From contig NZ_CP120737.1 in the NCBI RefSeq assembly GCF_029581195.1, positions 558,001 to 622,000 on the forward strand: DNA of 64,000 bases, given 5' to 3'. Positions 43,217-51,949 of this stretch are shown here, one piece after another. The DNA is from Solwaraspora sp. WMMD791 (GTDB taxonomy: Bacteria > Actinomycetota > Actinomycetes > Mycobacteriales > Micromonosporaceae). Each line of letters starts with the position of its first letter. Position 1 is the stretch's first letter. The notes beneath the pieces were generated by a model, which saw only the letters and a program-made list of their open reading frames with translations, searched no databases and was not told where the DNA came from. The translations under genes were made by a program, and so were the position numbers.

Positions 43217-43864
43217 TCAGCAGTTGTTGCTGGTGACCGTGACGGTGTACTCGAAGTCGTCGTGGGTGATGCCCGACGGTACGCCGTCGAAGTAGGCCTC
43301 CACCTTCTGCCAGCCCCGGCGCTGCTCGTAGTGCAGGTGCGGGGCGCCGGAATTGCCGGTGCTGCCCACCAGCCCGATCTGCTGCCCCTGGGCGACCCGG
43401 TCCCCGGCGGCGACCAGGGGTGGTTCGAGCAGGTGCAGGTACTGGGTCTCCCAACGGCCACCGTGATCGATCTTCACCCAGTACCCGCCGCCCCGGCCCC
43501 GGGGACCCTGCGGGTTCTGCTCGGTCCGTCCGCCCAGCGAGCCGTTGATCCCGGCGACGGTCACGGTGCCGGCGTACGAGGCGAGCACCGGCCGACCCCA
43601 CGACTGCCCGTCGGTCGGGTACAGATCGACGTCGTAGTCGTCGTGGCCGGGGTAGGTGCCGAGCTGCCAGGTCTCCCCGCAGGCGACAGGCAACTGGAAC
43701 AACGGTCGGGGACCCGGCTCACGAAGCAGCGGTACGACGAACGTCACGGCAGCGCCGACCGCCGCGATCGCGACGACGGCCAGCGCGAACCGCAGGGTGT
43801 GGCGGCGCCGCCGGGTGCGGGCGGGACGGTGGTACGAGGGGGCGGTACTCACTCTTCCCAGCAT
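43217..43864 (-). CDS. Membrane-anchored M23-type peptidase-like protein
   Basis: A 215-residue protein with a basic N-terminus and one membrane helix (LRFALAVVAIAAVGAAVTFVVPLL), then a LytM/M23 fold: GHDDYDVDLYP as the first metal-site motif, PVLASYAGTVTVAG, WVKIDHGGRWETQYLHL, QGQQIGLVGSTGNSGAPHLHYEQ. The HLH motif is complete and the first His/Asp pair is present, so Zn2+ binding is possible. M23 enzymes cut peptidoglycan cross-bridges. A structural rather than catalytic role cannot be excluded. No clear ribosome-binding site is seen upstream of the ATG; a GTG four codons in is an alternative. Confidence 0.75.
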   Translation of the reverse strand: MLGRVSTAPSYHRPARTRRRRHTLRFALAVVAIAAVGAAVTFVVPLLREPGPRPLFQLPVACGETWQLGTYPGHDDYDVDLYPTDGQSWGRPVLASYAGTVTVAGINGSLGGRTEQNPQGPRGRGGGYWVKIDHGGRWETQYLHLLEPPLVAAGDRVAQGQQIGLVGSTGNSGAPHLHYEQRRGWQKVEAYFDGVPSGITHDDFEYTVTVTSNNC

Positions 43865-44001
43865 GGCAGACCGCTACCGCCGGGACCGGTCGGTGCTGTC
43901 CGCCCCACGAGATCCACAGCTGATCGGCAGCTCACGCACAGCTGGTGGTGGACGGGGCGACGTACCGTGGAATGCGTCGCGATGGCCTGGAGGAGCCCAC
44001 G

Positions 44002-44232
44002 GTGAGTAGCTTCGTCAAACGTTTCCTGCTGTCGATGGTCATGTCGAAGCTGAGCCGGTACACCCGGCGACGCGGCCACAATCGGGCGGTCACCGGCCTG
44101 CTGCGTGAGGTCGAGCGTCGGCTCGGCCGCCGCCACGGCCACGGCGGCCCGTACGGTCATGGCGGCCCGTACGGTCACTACGGTCACGGCCACCACGGCT
44201 ACCACGGTCACTACCGGCGCAAGCGGTGGTGA
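44002..44232 (+). CDS. Small His/Gly/Tyr-rich basic protein
   Basis: A 76-residue protein starting at GTG, 8 bp after GGAGG. Residues 1-42 are basic and helical (SSFVKRFLLSMVMSKLSRYTRRRGHN). Residues 43-70 are repeats rich in His, Gly and Tyr (HGGPYGHGGPYGHYGHGH), ending RRKRW. The repeat DNA is also duplicated (18 bp units at 44143-44178). Such tails can bind Ni2+, Cu2+ or Zn2+. I do not recognise a family. It is divergent from the M23-like gene and ends at a strong bidirectional terminator. Confidence 0.6.
   Translation: MSSFVKRFLLSMVMSKLSRYTRRRGHNRAVTGLLREVERRLGRRHGHGGPYGHGGPYGHYGHGHHGYHGHYRRKRW
44143..44178 (+). repeat. Two 18-bp direct repeats in the His-rich gene
   Basis: Units 44143-44160 and 44161-44178 differ at one base and encode GGPYGH twice. 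Confidence 0.85.
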
Positions 44233-44250
44233 GCGCCGGCACCGGTCAGC

Positions 44251-44281
44251 CGGCGACGGTGCCGCGCGGGCACCGTCGCCG
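44251..44281. terminator. Bidirectional hairpin terminator
   Basis: CGGCGACGGTGCC (44251-44263), a 5-base loop, and its exact complement (44269-44281). It lies between the convergent His-rich gene and carboxypeptidase gene, so it can serve both. Confidence 0.8.
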
Positions 44282-44289
44282 ACCGGCGA

Positions 44290-46749
44290 TCAGGTGTCGG
44301 AGATGATGGCGAATCCTCGGTTCCAGTTCTTCGCGTCGGTGTCCGGCCGGTAGTTGTTCTCGATGTTGCCGGCGGCGTCCACCGAGAACCAGAAGACCTT
44401 CGTTCCGTACGGCACGGTGAGTGTCTCGGCGCCCTCCCGGATGCCGGCCGAGGCGTAGAGGGTGGACTCGTACGTCGGTTTGCTGCCGTCGAGCGTGTAG
44501 AACACTGCCGCGGGCTCGCTGACTTCGAACCGGATGTCGACCGTGCCGTCGGTGGCGCCCGGCGCGGTGACCAGCGTGCTGGTCGGGCGTTTGCGGTCGG
44601 TGTCGAAGTCTCGGGCGACCCGCATCAACTCGGTCAGCCCGTTGGCGTACTCCATGGTCTGCTGGTGCGCCTCGTCCCAGGCCGGCTGGAACGACGTGCC
44701 CACCTCGAAGTTCCAGGCGTAGATGCCGTACTTGTACCAGAGCATGTCGCCCGAGTTGCCGGCCGCCGAGTACAGCACGTCGGAGATCGGGCCGGTCCGG
44801 GCCGGCGTGACCGCCAGGTTGCGGTGCCGCTTGATGGCGGTGAGAATCCGCGCCGACGCACCCCAGAAGAAGGACTCCTCGGCCAGGGTCGGCCGGGGCG
44901 CGGAGACCCGGCCCGGCGTGGCGTACGAGCCCGGTGACCACATGAAGTAGTTGCCGGACGAGTGCAGGTTCATCGAGAACTTCATGTTCGGCCGGCTGGC
45001 CAGCCAGTCCAGGTTCCGGTTCTCCGGCTCCGACAACTCGCTGGGCCCGGCGAAGACGTCGCTGGTGCAGCTGGTCGACGCCCCCGAGTAGCCGTCGAAC
45101 AGGCTGTACTCGGTGTAGTTGCGGTTGTTGTCCACACCCCAGGAGTTGCGGGCCAGGGCGTCGGTGGCACCGCCGGCCGCGCAGTGGTTGGTCATGTTGC
45201 GCCGTTGCGAGGCGAAATCGTAGAACGAGTAGTGCCCTCCGTCGGGGTTGATCGACGGTGCGATCCAGATGTCCAGCGTCCGCAGCAACTGCTTGGTGTT
45301 CTCGTCGGTACGGTGGTTGCGCAGCAGCCGCTCGGCGGTCTCGATGGCGACCAGCGGCGGCACCCATTCCCGGGCGTGCTCCTGCGCGTAGGCGAGCACC
45401 CCGGTCCGGGAACCGTCCCGGTACTTGCCGATCCGCAGCGCGTACACCGGGTGCGGCTCGCGGGAGACGCTCGCCGGGGCCGACAGGTTGTCGGACAGGG
45501 GTGTCGCCGCGACCGGCGCGACCACCCCGTCGCCGACGCTGCCGCGATAGGTGTACGCCGTGACCAGGTCGCCCGCCGCGGCGTTGATCGCGGCCGCGAC
45601 CTGGGCTGCGGTACTGACGATGGCCCCGGTGCCGTCGGTGGCCAGCGAGACGCGGATGGCGCTGCCGGAGACCGTGACGGCGAGGGCGCTGTCGGCGGTG
45701 CCGGGGTCGACCAGCTCGACGGTGAGGTCGTTGCCGCCCTCGTGACCCCAGGCGTGCGAGTCGACGGCGACCCGGTTCGCGGTGCTGGTGCCGATCACCA
45801 CCTGCGCCTTGCGGCGGTACCCGTTGGTCCGGTACGGCAGCTCCACGACCTCGGCGAGGTGCGGGAACTCCTGGGCCAGCCGGTTGATCCGGTCGTACAG
45901 CTCGGTCGGGGTGAGGTAGCTGGTGACGAAGTCCTTCTGGTAGCCCGGGCCTTCCGGGGACTCCCCGGGGATCGGCAGCCACTCCTTGACCTGGGCGACG
46001 GCGATGTCCCCGGTCGGGCTGACGATCTGGATCCGGTCCGGCCGGGTGGCGACCGTGGCGGCCCCGCGGTGGTAGAGGTAGACCCCGGCGTCGACGAACC
46101 GGGAGATCGTCTGGGTGCCGCCGGAGCCGAGTTCGGTGCCCGGCCCACTGTCGCGGGTGACCGTCAGGGTGTCGCCCGAGGTCTGTCCGTCGGCCCACTT
46201 GGCCTCCACCGACAGCACCTGGTTGGCGCCGGAGGTGTAGTAGTCGGCGCGGATGATCCGGACGTCGGCGACGTCGGCGTCCTGCTGGATGTCGGCGGTG
46301 AACGCCTGGTTGTTCGCCCGGTGCCCGGCGATCGTCGCCGCCCGCTCGGCGATGCGGGCCTCGGTGTCGTCGGCGTCGTGCAGGGTGGCACCGATGCGGT
46401 AGCCGAGTTCGCGCAGCCCGGCGAGCTCGCTGGGGGTCACCACGGCGTGCACCACGATGCCCGCCGAGGTCTGGGAGACGTGGTGGTCCAGGTCGACCCC
46501 GGTGGCGACCAGCCTGTCCAGCTCGTCGCGGTCGGCGACCATGACCTCCACGACATCGGCCTGCTCGCCGGCGAAGCGTTCGAGGACGGCGGGCCTGCTG
46601 TCGGTGCGGGCGTCGGTCGCCGACGGGTGGGTGTCGGTGGTGGTGGCGGGCACGGCGGTGGCCGGTCCGGCCAACAGGACGACGGCGGCAGCGGCGGCGG
46701 TGACCGCTGCTGTCCGCCGCCGCCACTGGGGCGGGTGCGACGGGTACAT
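44290..46749 (-). CDS. Secreted M14 zinc carboxypeptidase
   Basis: An 819-residue secreted protein. The ATG at 46749 is preferred because AAAGG lies 8 bp upstream; a GTG at 46764 is also in frame. The signal peptide is RRRTAAVTAAAAAVVLLAGPATA. A propeptide-like segment follows to about residue 270, then the peptidase: zinc ligands His and Glu in EHAREW (near 458) and His in MNLHSSGNY (near 596), and catalytic Glu in WNFEVGTS (near 681). The region 330-430 carries a beta-rich insert (HAWGHEGGNDLTVELVDPG...). The last 120 residues form a CHB-HEX-like beta domain (FYTLDGSKPTYESTLY). It removes C-terminal residues from peptides outside the cell. Confidence 0.87.
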   Translation of the reverse strand: MYPSHPPQWRRRTAAVTAAAAAVVLLAGPATAVPATTTDTHPSATDARTDSRPAVLERFAGEQADVVEVMVADRDELDRLVATGVDLDHHVSQTSAGIVVHAVVTPSELAGLRELGYRIGATLHDADDTEARIAERAATIAGHRANNQAFTADIQQDADVADVRIIRADYYTSGANQVLSVEAKWADGQTSGDTLTVTRDSGPGTELGSGGTQTISRFVDAGVYLYHRGAATVATRPDRIQIVSPTGDIAVAQVKEWLPIPGESPEGPGYQKDFVTSYLTPTELYDRINRLAQEFPHLAEVVELPYRTNGYRRKAQVVIGTSTANRVAVDSHAWGHEGGNDLTVELVDPGTADSALAVTVSGSAIRVSLATDGTGAIVSTAAQVAAAINAAAGDLVTAYTYRGSVGDGVVAPVAATPLSDNLSAPASVSREPHPVYALRIGKYRDGSRTGVLAYAQEHAREWVPPLVAIETAERLLRNHRTDENTKQLLRTLDIWIAPSINPDGGHYSFYDFASQRRNMTNHCAAGGATDALARNSWGVDNNRNYTEYSLFDGYSGASTSCTSDVFAGPSELSEPENRNLDWLASRPNMKFSMNLHSSGNYFMWSPGSYATPGRVSAPRPTLAEESFFWGASARILTAIKRHRNLAVTPARTGPISDVLYSAAGNSGDMLWYKYGIYAWNFEVGTSFQPAWDEAHQQTMEYANGLTELMRVARDFDTDRKRPTSTLVTAPGATDGTVDIRFEVSEPAAVFYTLDGSKPTYESTLYASAGIREGAETLTVPYGTKVFWFSVDAAGNIENNYRPDTDAKNWNRGFAIISDT

Positions 46750-47075
46750 GGGCGAACCTTTCACTGACGGATGCCACTGACCGGGTGGGATACCGGGCGG
46801 TACCGGACCGTGGGGATGGCCCGACGGTCCGGCGTCGACAGGTCACGTCGTCACCGTTGCCCGCGAGCTGGCTCCTGCTGACGACCGGGAGCTGCGGCCG
46901 GCATCGACGTGACAGGGCGGGAAAGATCGACAGGTACGGTTGGCCCATCCTGGACGGTGGCACCGGACCGTGTCAATGTCACCTGTGGGTGTCGCCCGAT
47001 GCCCGCCCACCTGCCGCCTACCACCGGCCCACCTGCCGTCTACCGCCACCTGCCGCCGGACCGCCCCGCCGCCTG
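46750..47075. other. Intergenic region, 326 bp
   Basis: Gap between the carboxypeptidase start and the 3' end of the hypothetical gene at 47076. It should hold the carboxypeptidase promoter; TTGACA on the minus strand (46976-46971) has no good -10 at standard spacing. CCACCTGCCG occurs three times (47007, 47029, 47046) in a pyrimidine-rich run. I see no RNA gene or convincing small ORF. Confidence 0.5.
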
Positions 47076-48212
47076 TCAGCCGGGGCCGGTGCCACCGGCC
47101 ATCGCCGAGCGCAGCTGCGCGCACGCCTGGTCGGCGGCCTGCCGGAGCCGATCCGTGGCATCCTCGGGAAGTCCACGCTGCACGGCCGTCCAGTCGATCC
47201 AGGCCGCCGCGACGGTCGGCATCAGCTCCCCGACGGCCGGGTCGGCGCCGGCCCGCGTGGCGAAGGCGGGCAGGCCCAGGACCGCGACGACCCGCCGGGG
47301 GCCCAACTGCAGTGGGTCGCAGGCGGCCTGCTCCACGAACTCGTCGACGAGCAGGTCGACCGCGCGCCTCGTCGCGTCTCCGCCGGGCAGTGCCGACATC
47401 TGGGACGAGGCGAGGAAGGAGCGCTTCAGCAGCTCGATTTCCACGCTGGTGGGGAAGGGCTCCTCCGCGGCGGGGGCCGCGCTCAGCCGCCGGGCACGGG
47501 CCAGGGTCAGCGCCCGCATCTTCCGGTACGCCACCGGCAGCGGGCTCAGTTCGTACTCCGGCCGTTCGGCCAGCTCGTCGGTGGTGGCGATCGCGTCCTC
47601 GAACAGTCGACGCGCCACCGCCGGATCCAGCTGCTCACTCACCAGGCCGTCGGCGGTGCCGTGGGCCCCGTCGACGATGGCGCGCAGCCGGTCCACCCGC
47701 GGACCGAGGGTGAGTTCGCGGAACCGGCCACCGCCGATGGCCCGGTCGATCACCGCGAGGATGCCGTGCTCGTCGTCACCGTCGTAGGAGAACCCGCAGA
47801 GCACCACGGCGACCTCGCCGTAGTGGTCGTGGGCCCACCAGCAGCCGTCCACCCGGACCCGGCCGATGGTCGACACCCAGGGCGGGTCCGGCAGGCCCTG
47901 CGCGACCAGCCGGTCGGCCTGCAGTCGGGCGAGGTCGCGTTGGGTGTCGACCGTACTCATCGCGGCGAAGCCGCGCAGCGCCGCGAGCGCGGTCGGGGTC
48001 ACCCGCCGCCCCAGCTCCTGGATGATCCTCGCGTCGTCCTGCGCCGCGTCGGACAGCCGCGGGCCGAATCCCTCGGCGCTCTCGTGGGCGAGCAGCTGGG
48101 TCATACCCTGCTCCACCGACCACGGTGAGTCCTCGGACATCAGCGAGAAGTTCCACTCGAGGAAGTCCGCCCCGGAGGCGGCACGGTGCAGCTGGCGCTC
48201 ACTGTCATCCAT
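47076..48212 (-). CDS. Hypothetical protein
   Basis: A 378-residue cytosolic protein; start chosen at the ATG of MDDSERQLHRAASGADFLEWNF. An in-frame ATG 24 bp upstream is possible. No signal peptide or membrane helix. It is mostly helical, with one stretch of more conserved appearance (STIGRVRVDGCWWAHDHYGEVAVVLCGFSYDGDDEHGILAVID) around residues 140-185. I do not recognise the family. It is divergent from the GH92-like gene across a 40-bp gap, so the two may share control. Confidence 0.7.
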   Translation of the reverse strand: MDDSERQLHRAASGADFLEWNFSLMSEDSPWSVEQGMTQLLAHESAEGFGPRLSDAAQDDARIIQELGRRVTPTALAALRGFAAMSTVDTQRDLARLQADRLVAQGLPDPPWVSTIGRVRVDGCWWAHDHYGEVAVVLCGFSYDGDDEHGILAVIDRAIGGGRFRELTLGPRVDRLRAIVDGAHGTADGLVSEQLDPAVARRLFEDAIATTDELAERPEYELSPLPVAYRKMRALTLARARRLSAAPAAEEPFPTSVEIELLKRSFLASSQMSALPGGDATRRAVDLLVDEFVEQAACDPLQLGPRRVVAVLGLPAFATRAGADPAVGELMPTVAAAWIDWTAVQRGLPEDATDRLRQAADQACAQLRSAMAGGTGPG

Positions 48213-48252
48213 GGCCGCGATTGTCGCAGCCGACATCGACCGATGCGACAAT

Positions 48253-50601
48253 GTGCGGCTGGCGCGCCGCCCCCCCGGCCGGGGTCGAGCAGCGACGCCG
48301 GCCAGCCGGAATTCATCTCGCGGAAACCCGTCGGGGCCGGCGCGTTGGTACCGTCCGGTCATTCTCGACGACATCGACCCGTTCATCGGCACCGGCGCGA
48401 CCGACCTGCCCCGGTCGTACGGCCCGGCCGCCACGTGGTGGTGGCCGAAGCCCCAGGTGGGCAACACCCATCCGGGCGCGACCTCGCCGCTGGGCATGGT
48501 GTCGGCCTGTGCCTACTCCGGTGCCTACCCGACCGGGTACGGCCGGTACTCGAAGAACACCGAGGGCGTGCCCGAGGAGATGTTCGACCGGCTGCAGGCA
48601 TCCGGGTTCACCCACTTTCAGCAGTCCGGCACCGGAGCGATCCGCAAGTACTACAACTACGTCCGGGTGACCCCGATGATCGAGCCGCTGGACGGGCTCG
48701 GCCAGGCCTGGGCGCTGCACGACGAGACCGCCGAGGCGGGCTACTACGCCGCGACGCTGGACACCGGGGTGCGCTGCGAGATCACCGTCGGCGCGAAGGT
48801 CGCCGTGCACCGGTACACGTTCCCCGCGCACCGCAGCGCCCGCGTGGTGGTCGACCTGTCCTGCGGTGGCCTGGACATCGAGCTCGGTCGCACGGTGCCG
48901 CTGCGGGCCCAGGTCGAAAGCATGGGCCACGGCCGGGCCCAGGCGACCGTGGTGATGGAGGGCGTGCCGCTGTCGGTCTACCTGGAGGTGGACAGCCCCG
49001 GCTGGCGCCAGATGCTCTGGTACGACCGGCGGCTCATCGACGGCGGTACCCGGCTGGACTTCGACAGCATCCGACACACCACGCTGCGGCCGTTCGGGAT
49101 GCTGATGATGGGTCCGGCCGCCGCCGGGCAGACCGTCGAGGTGCGGCTCGGCTTCTCGCTGCGCGGTTGCGAGCAGGCCCGGCGCAACCTGGAGCGGGAA
49201 TGCTGGCCGGCGCAGCCGGGGTTCGACCAGGTCCGGGTGGCGACCCGGACCCGGTGGGCCGAGCACCTGGACCGCATCCAGGTCGACGGCGGTACGCCGG
49301 CCCGCCGCACCGTCCTGGCCACCGCCGTCTACCACTCCCTGATCAAACCCTGCTTCGCCGACGACGAGAGCCCGTTCTGGCCGACCTCGGGGCCGTACGC
49401 CTTCGACATCTGCACGATGTGGGACATCTACAAGACGCAGCTGCCGCTGCTCGCCGCGATCGTGCCGCAGCGGGCCACCGATCTGCTGGAGTCGCTCATC
49501 CGGGTGTGCGAGGAGGAGGGCAACTTCCCGATCGGCTACCGGATGGCCCGTGGCGCCGACCGGTTCTTCCGCCAGGCGAGCGCGCTGGCGCACACCGCCC
49601 TGGCCGACGCCCACGCCCTCGGCTCGCCCGGGCTGGACTGGAACTGGGCGCTGGTACACATGGTCGACGACCTGCGCCGGCTCTACGGCGAGGACTTCTT
49701 CGAGCACGGCCTCGTGCATCCGATCACCCACACCCTCGATCTCGCCTACGCCCACCACTGCACCGCGCAGGTCGCCCGGGCGCTCAACGACCGGCGGCTC
49801 GCCGACGACCTGGAACGGCGCAGCCGGCAGTGGGTGAACGCGTTCGACCCGGCGACCGGGCTGCTGCGGGACTCGGAGTTCTACGAAGGCGGCAAGTGGA
49901 ACTACTCGTTCCGGCTGCTGCACGACATGGCCGCGCGGATCGCGCTCGCCGGCGGCGACGAGGCGTTCGTCGGCAAACTCGACCGGTTCTTCGGCTTCGG
50001 TGCCGACCCGGTGACCCAGCCCGGCCGGCGACCGTCGCCAGCGGAGATGGCCGCCGGGTACGCGCTGAACCGGTTCGAGGGGCTCAACAACGAACCGGAC
50101 ATGGAAGCACCCTGGGCGTACCACTACGCGGGCCGGCCCGATCGGACCGCGCAGGTCGTCCAGGCGGCACTGACCTGGCAGTTCGGCACGGGAGCGGGAG
50201 GGCTGCCGGGCAATGACGACTCCGGGGCGCTCAGCTCCTGGTACGTATGGGCCTCGCTGGGGCTGTTCCCGGTCGCCGGACAGAGCCTGTTCCTGGTCAA
50301 CACGCCGGCGTTCGCCCGGGCCGCGCTGCGGGTCGGCGACGCGGAGTTCGTGGTCGAGACCAGCGGGCACCGGGACACGCCGATCGGATCCGACGGCCTG
50401 GACCACGACCCGGCACCGCAGTACGTCCAGTCGGCGACCCTCAACGGCGAGCCGCTGCACACCACCTGTCTCACCGCCGCCGACGTGCACCGGGGTGGCC
50501 GGTTGCACCTGCGGCTGGGCCCGCAACCGTCCACCTGGGGATGCGAGAGCCGCCCACCGTCGCTGTCCGCGTTCCACCGTGCCGTAGAGGAAGCCCGTTG
50601 A
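48253..50601 (+). CDS. GH92 family alpha-1,2-mannosidase-like protein
   Basis: Up to 782 residues. The GH92 start motif is near the beginning: DIDPFIGTGATDLPRSYG...NTHPGATSPLGMVSACAYSG. Catalytic-region motifs are RYSKNTEGVPEE, FEGLNNEPDMEAPWAYHYAG with the acid Glu, and GLPGNDDSGALSSWYVWASLGLFPVAGQ with the base Asp pair. GH92 enzymes are Ca2+-dependent exo-mannosidases. No signal peptide is seen, so it may act inside the cell, unlike many GH92 proteins. The start is uncertain: the GTG used here gives a 36-residue basic leader, and no ATG, GTG or TTG lies between it and the domain; an ATT at 48361 would begin right at the domain. The stop overlaps the next gene (TTGA). Confidence 0.8.
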   Translation: MRLARRPPGRGRAATPASRNSSRGNPSGPARWYRPVILDDIDPFIGTGATDLPRSYGPAATWWWPKPQVGNTHPGATSPLGMVSACAYSGAYPTGYGRYSKNTEGVPEEMFDRLQASGFTHFQQSGTGAIRKYYNYVRVTPMIEPLDGLGQAWALHDETAEAGYYAATLDTGVRCEITVGAKVAVHRYTFPAHRSARVVVDLSCGGLDIELGRTVPLRAQVESMGHGRAQATVVMEGVPLSVYLEVDSPGWRQMLWYDRRLIDGGTRLDFDSIRHTTLRPFGMLMMGPAAAGQTVEVRLGFSLRGCEQARRNLERECWPAQPGFDQVRVATRTRWAEHLDRIQVDGGTPARRTVLATAVYHSLIKPCFADDESPFWPTSGPYAFDICTMWDIYKTQLPLLAAIVPQRATDLLESLIRVCEEEGNFPIGYRMARGADRFFRQASALAHTALADAHALGSPGLDWNWALVHMVDDLRRLYGEDFFEHGLVHPITHTLDLAYAHHCTAQVARALNDRRLADDLERRSRQWVNAFDPATGLLRDSEFYEGGKWNYSFRLLHDMAARIALAGGDEAFVGKLDRFFGFGADPVTQPGRRPSPAEMAAGYALNRFEGLNNEPDMEAPWAYHYAGRPDRTAQVVQAALTWQFGTGAGGLPGNDDSGALSSWYVWASLGLFPVAGQSLFLVNTPAFARAALRVGDAEFVVETSGHRDTPIGSDGLDHDPAPQYVQSATLNGEPLHTTCLTAADVHRGGRLHLRLGPQPSTWGCESRPPSLSAFHRAVEEAR

Positions 50602-51872
50602 CCAGACCCTCCCGCCGCCTCGTCATCGTGGTCCGCGCCGACCCGGTGATCTGCGGCCATTCCGGTGAGGCACGCAACCTCGCCGAGGTCGCGCTGACCC
50701 GTGGGTTCACCGACGTCCGCCTGTTGACCTGGCCGATCCCGACGCTGCAGGCGGCCGGGTTGCCACTCAAGCCACTGGATCGGCTGCTGCCGTACAGCCC
50801 GGGGATCACGGTGGAACGTCCGGAGGCGGTGGGCGACTACCGGGTGCCGGACGGGCGTCACCTCGCCGGGCTCACCGGCCGTCTGGTCGAGCTGCTCTCC
50901 GACGGGGTGCCCACCACCTGCCTGTCGATGTACCTGGTCCCGCACACCACCGTGGTACGGGACGCGGTGGCGGCGGCCCGCGCGGCGGGCTTCGCCCCGC
51001 AGGTGCACACGATCGCCAAGGCGGTCGGCTCGGACGTCACCAACGTGATCAGGTCGTGTCTGCGCGACGGGCAGTTCGGCGCGGCCACCGTGCTGTTCAC
51101 GACGTTCCTCGCCAACGACGAGGTCGTCGCGGTGTCGCAGTACACCCGCGACGAGATCGTGGCCGCCGCCGAACAGGTCGACGCGCACTGCGGCACCGGC
51201 TTCGCCGAGCAGTGCCGACGCCGGGTGACGGTCAGCTACCCGCCGATCGACACGTCGGCGTACCTTGGCGTCGACCCGGCGGCGGTCGACGCAGCCCTGG
51301 CCCGGCGTGGCCTGGAGCGCGGCGGCTACCTGCTGTTCCTGTCCCGCGTCGCACGGGCCAAGGGCATCTACGACCTGGTCGTGGCGTACGGCCAGATGCG
51401 CTGCCGCGACCAGGTCCGGCTGGTGGTCGCCGGTACCGGTCCGGCCCTGGAGCACGTCCAGGCGATGTCCAAGGAGGACGAGCGGATCACTTTCCTCACC
51501 GACGTCGACGACACCGAGAAGCCGTTGCTGATGGCCGGTTGTGCGGCGTACGTCCTGCCGACCAAACCGGAACCGGACTTCGTCGAGACGTTCGGGATCG
51601 CCCTGGCCGAGAAGGCGCTCGCCGGTGGCGGCCCGATCGTGACCACCCTGACCGGTGGCACCGGCGAGGCGGTCGGCGACACCGCCGTCATCGTCGAGTC
51701 CGGTGACATCGCCGCGCTGGTCGCGACGGTGGACCGGGTGGTGCTGGAGATGTCCGCGGCCGAGAAACTCGACCGCGAGGTGCGGGCCAGGGCGTACGCG
51801 ATGTCGTTCGACCGGGCTGCGGTCTTCGACCAGCTGCTCCCCACGGTGGCGCCGCCGGCGCCGGTGGGCTGA
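50598..51872 (+). CDS. Glycosyltransferase family 4-like protein
   Basis: A 424-residue GT-B protein starting at TTG overlapping the GH92 stop, behind AGAGGAAG. The N-terminal domain begins RRLVIVVRADPVICGHSGEARNLAEVA; the C-terminal domain has the nucleotide-sugar motif LLFLSRVARAKGIYDLVVAYG, VVAGTGPALEHV and the E-x7-E block EPDFVETFGIALAEKALAGG. It should transfer a sugar from a nucleotide donor in the cytosol. Coupling to a GH92 mannosidase suggests a mannose-type glycan, but donor and acceptor are unknown. Confidence 0.82.
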   Translation: MTRPSRRLVIVVRADPVICGHSGEARNLAEVALTRGFTDVRLLTWPIPTLQAAGLPLKPLDRLLPYSPGITVERPEAVGDYRVPDGRHLAGLTGRLVELLSDGVPTTCLSMYLVPHTTVVRDAVAAARAAGFAPQVHTIAKAVGSDVTNVIRSCLRDGQFGAATVLFTTFLANDEVVAVSQYTRDEIVAAAEQVDAHCGTGFAEQCRRRVTVSYPPIDTSAYLGVDPAAVDAALARRGLERGGYLLFLSRVARAKGIYDLVVAYGQMRCRDQVRLVVAGTGPALEHVQAMSKEDERITFLTDVDDTEKPLLMAGCAAYVLPTKPEPDFVETFGIALAEKALAGGGPIVTTLTGGTGEAVGDTAVIVESGDIAALVATVDRVVLEMSAAEKLDREVRARAYAMSFDRAAVFDQLLPTVAPPAPVG

Positions 51873-51899
51873 CCCTCCGCCGCCCCAGGACGGCCACCC

Positions 51900-51946
51900 G
51901 TCGCCGGGCCGGGCAGGGGCGCAAGGCCCGTGCCCGGCCCGGCGAC
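51900..51946. terminator. Bidirectional hairpin terminator
   Basis: GTCGCCGGGCCGGGCA (51900-51915), a 15-base loop and its exact complement (51931-51946). The 16-bp perfect stem separates the convergent glycosyltransferase and ThuA-type genes. Confidence 0.82.
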
Positions 51947-51949
51947 CGG

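Noticed and set aside
39233-44005. A 1590-codon open frame on the plus strand across the GH10 and M23 genes
   Set aside because: It is antisense to clear domains, has Arg/Gly/Val/Asp-rich composition typical of the shadow frame of GC-rich genes, and shows no domain.
47007-47055. CRISPR or regulatory array from three CCACCTGCCG copies
   Set aside because: Unequal spacing, very short units and a simple pyrimidine-rich background; no cas genes.
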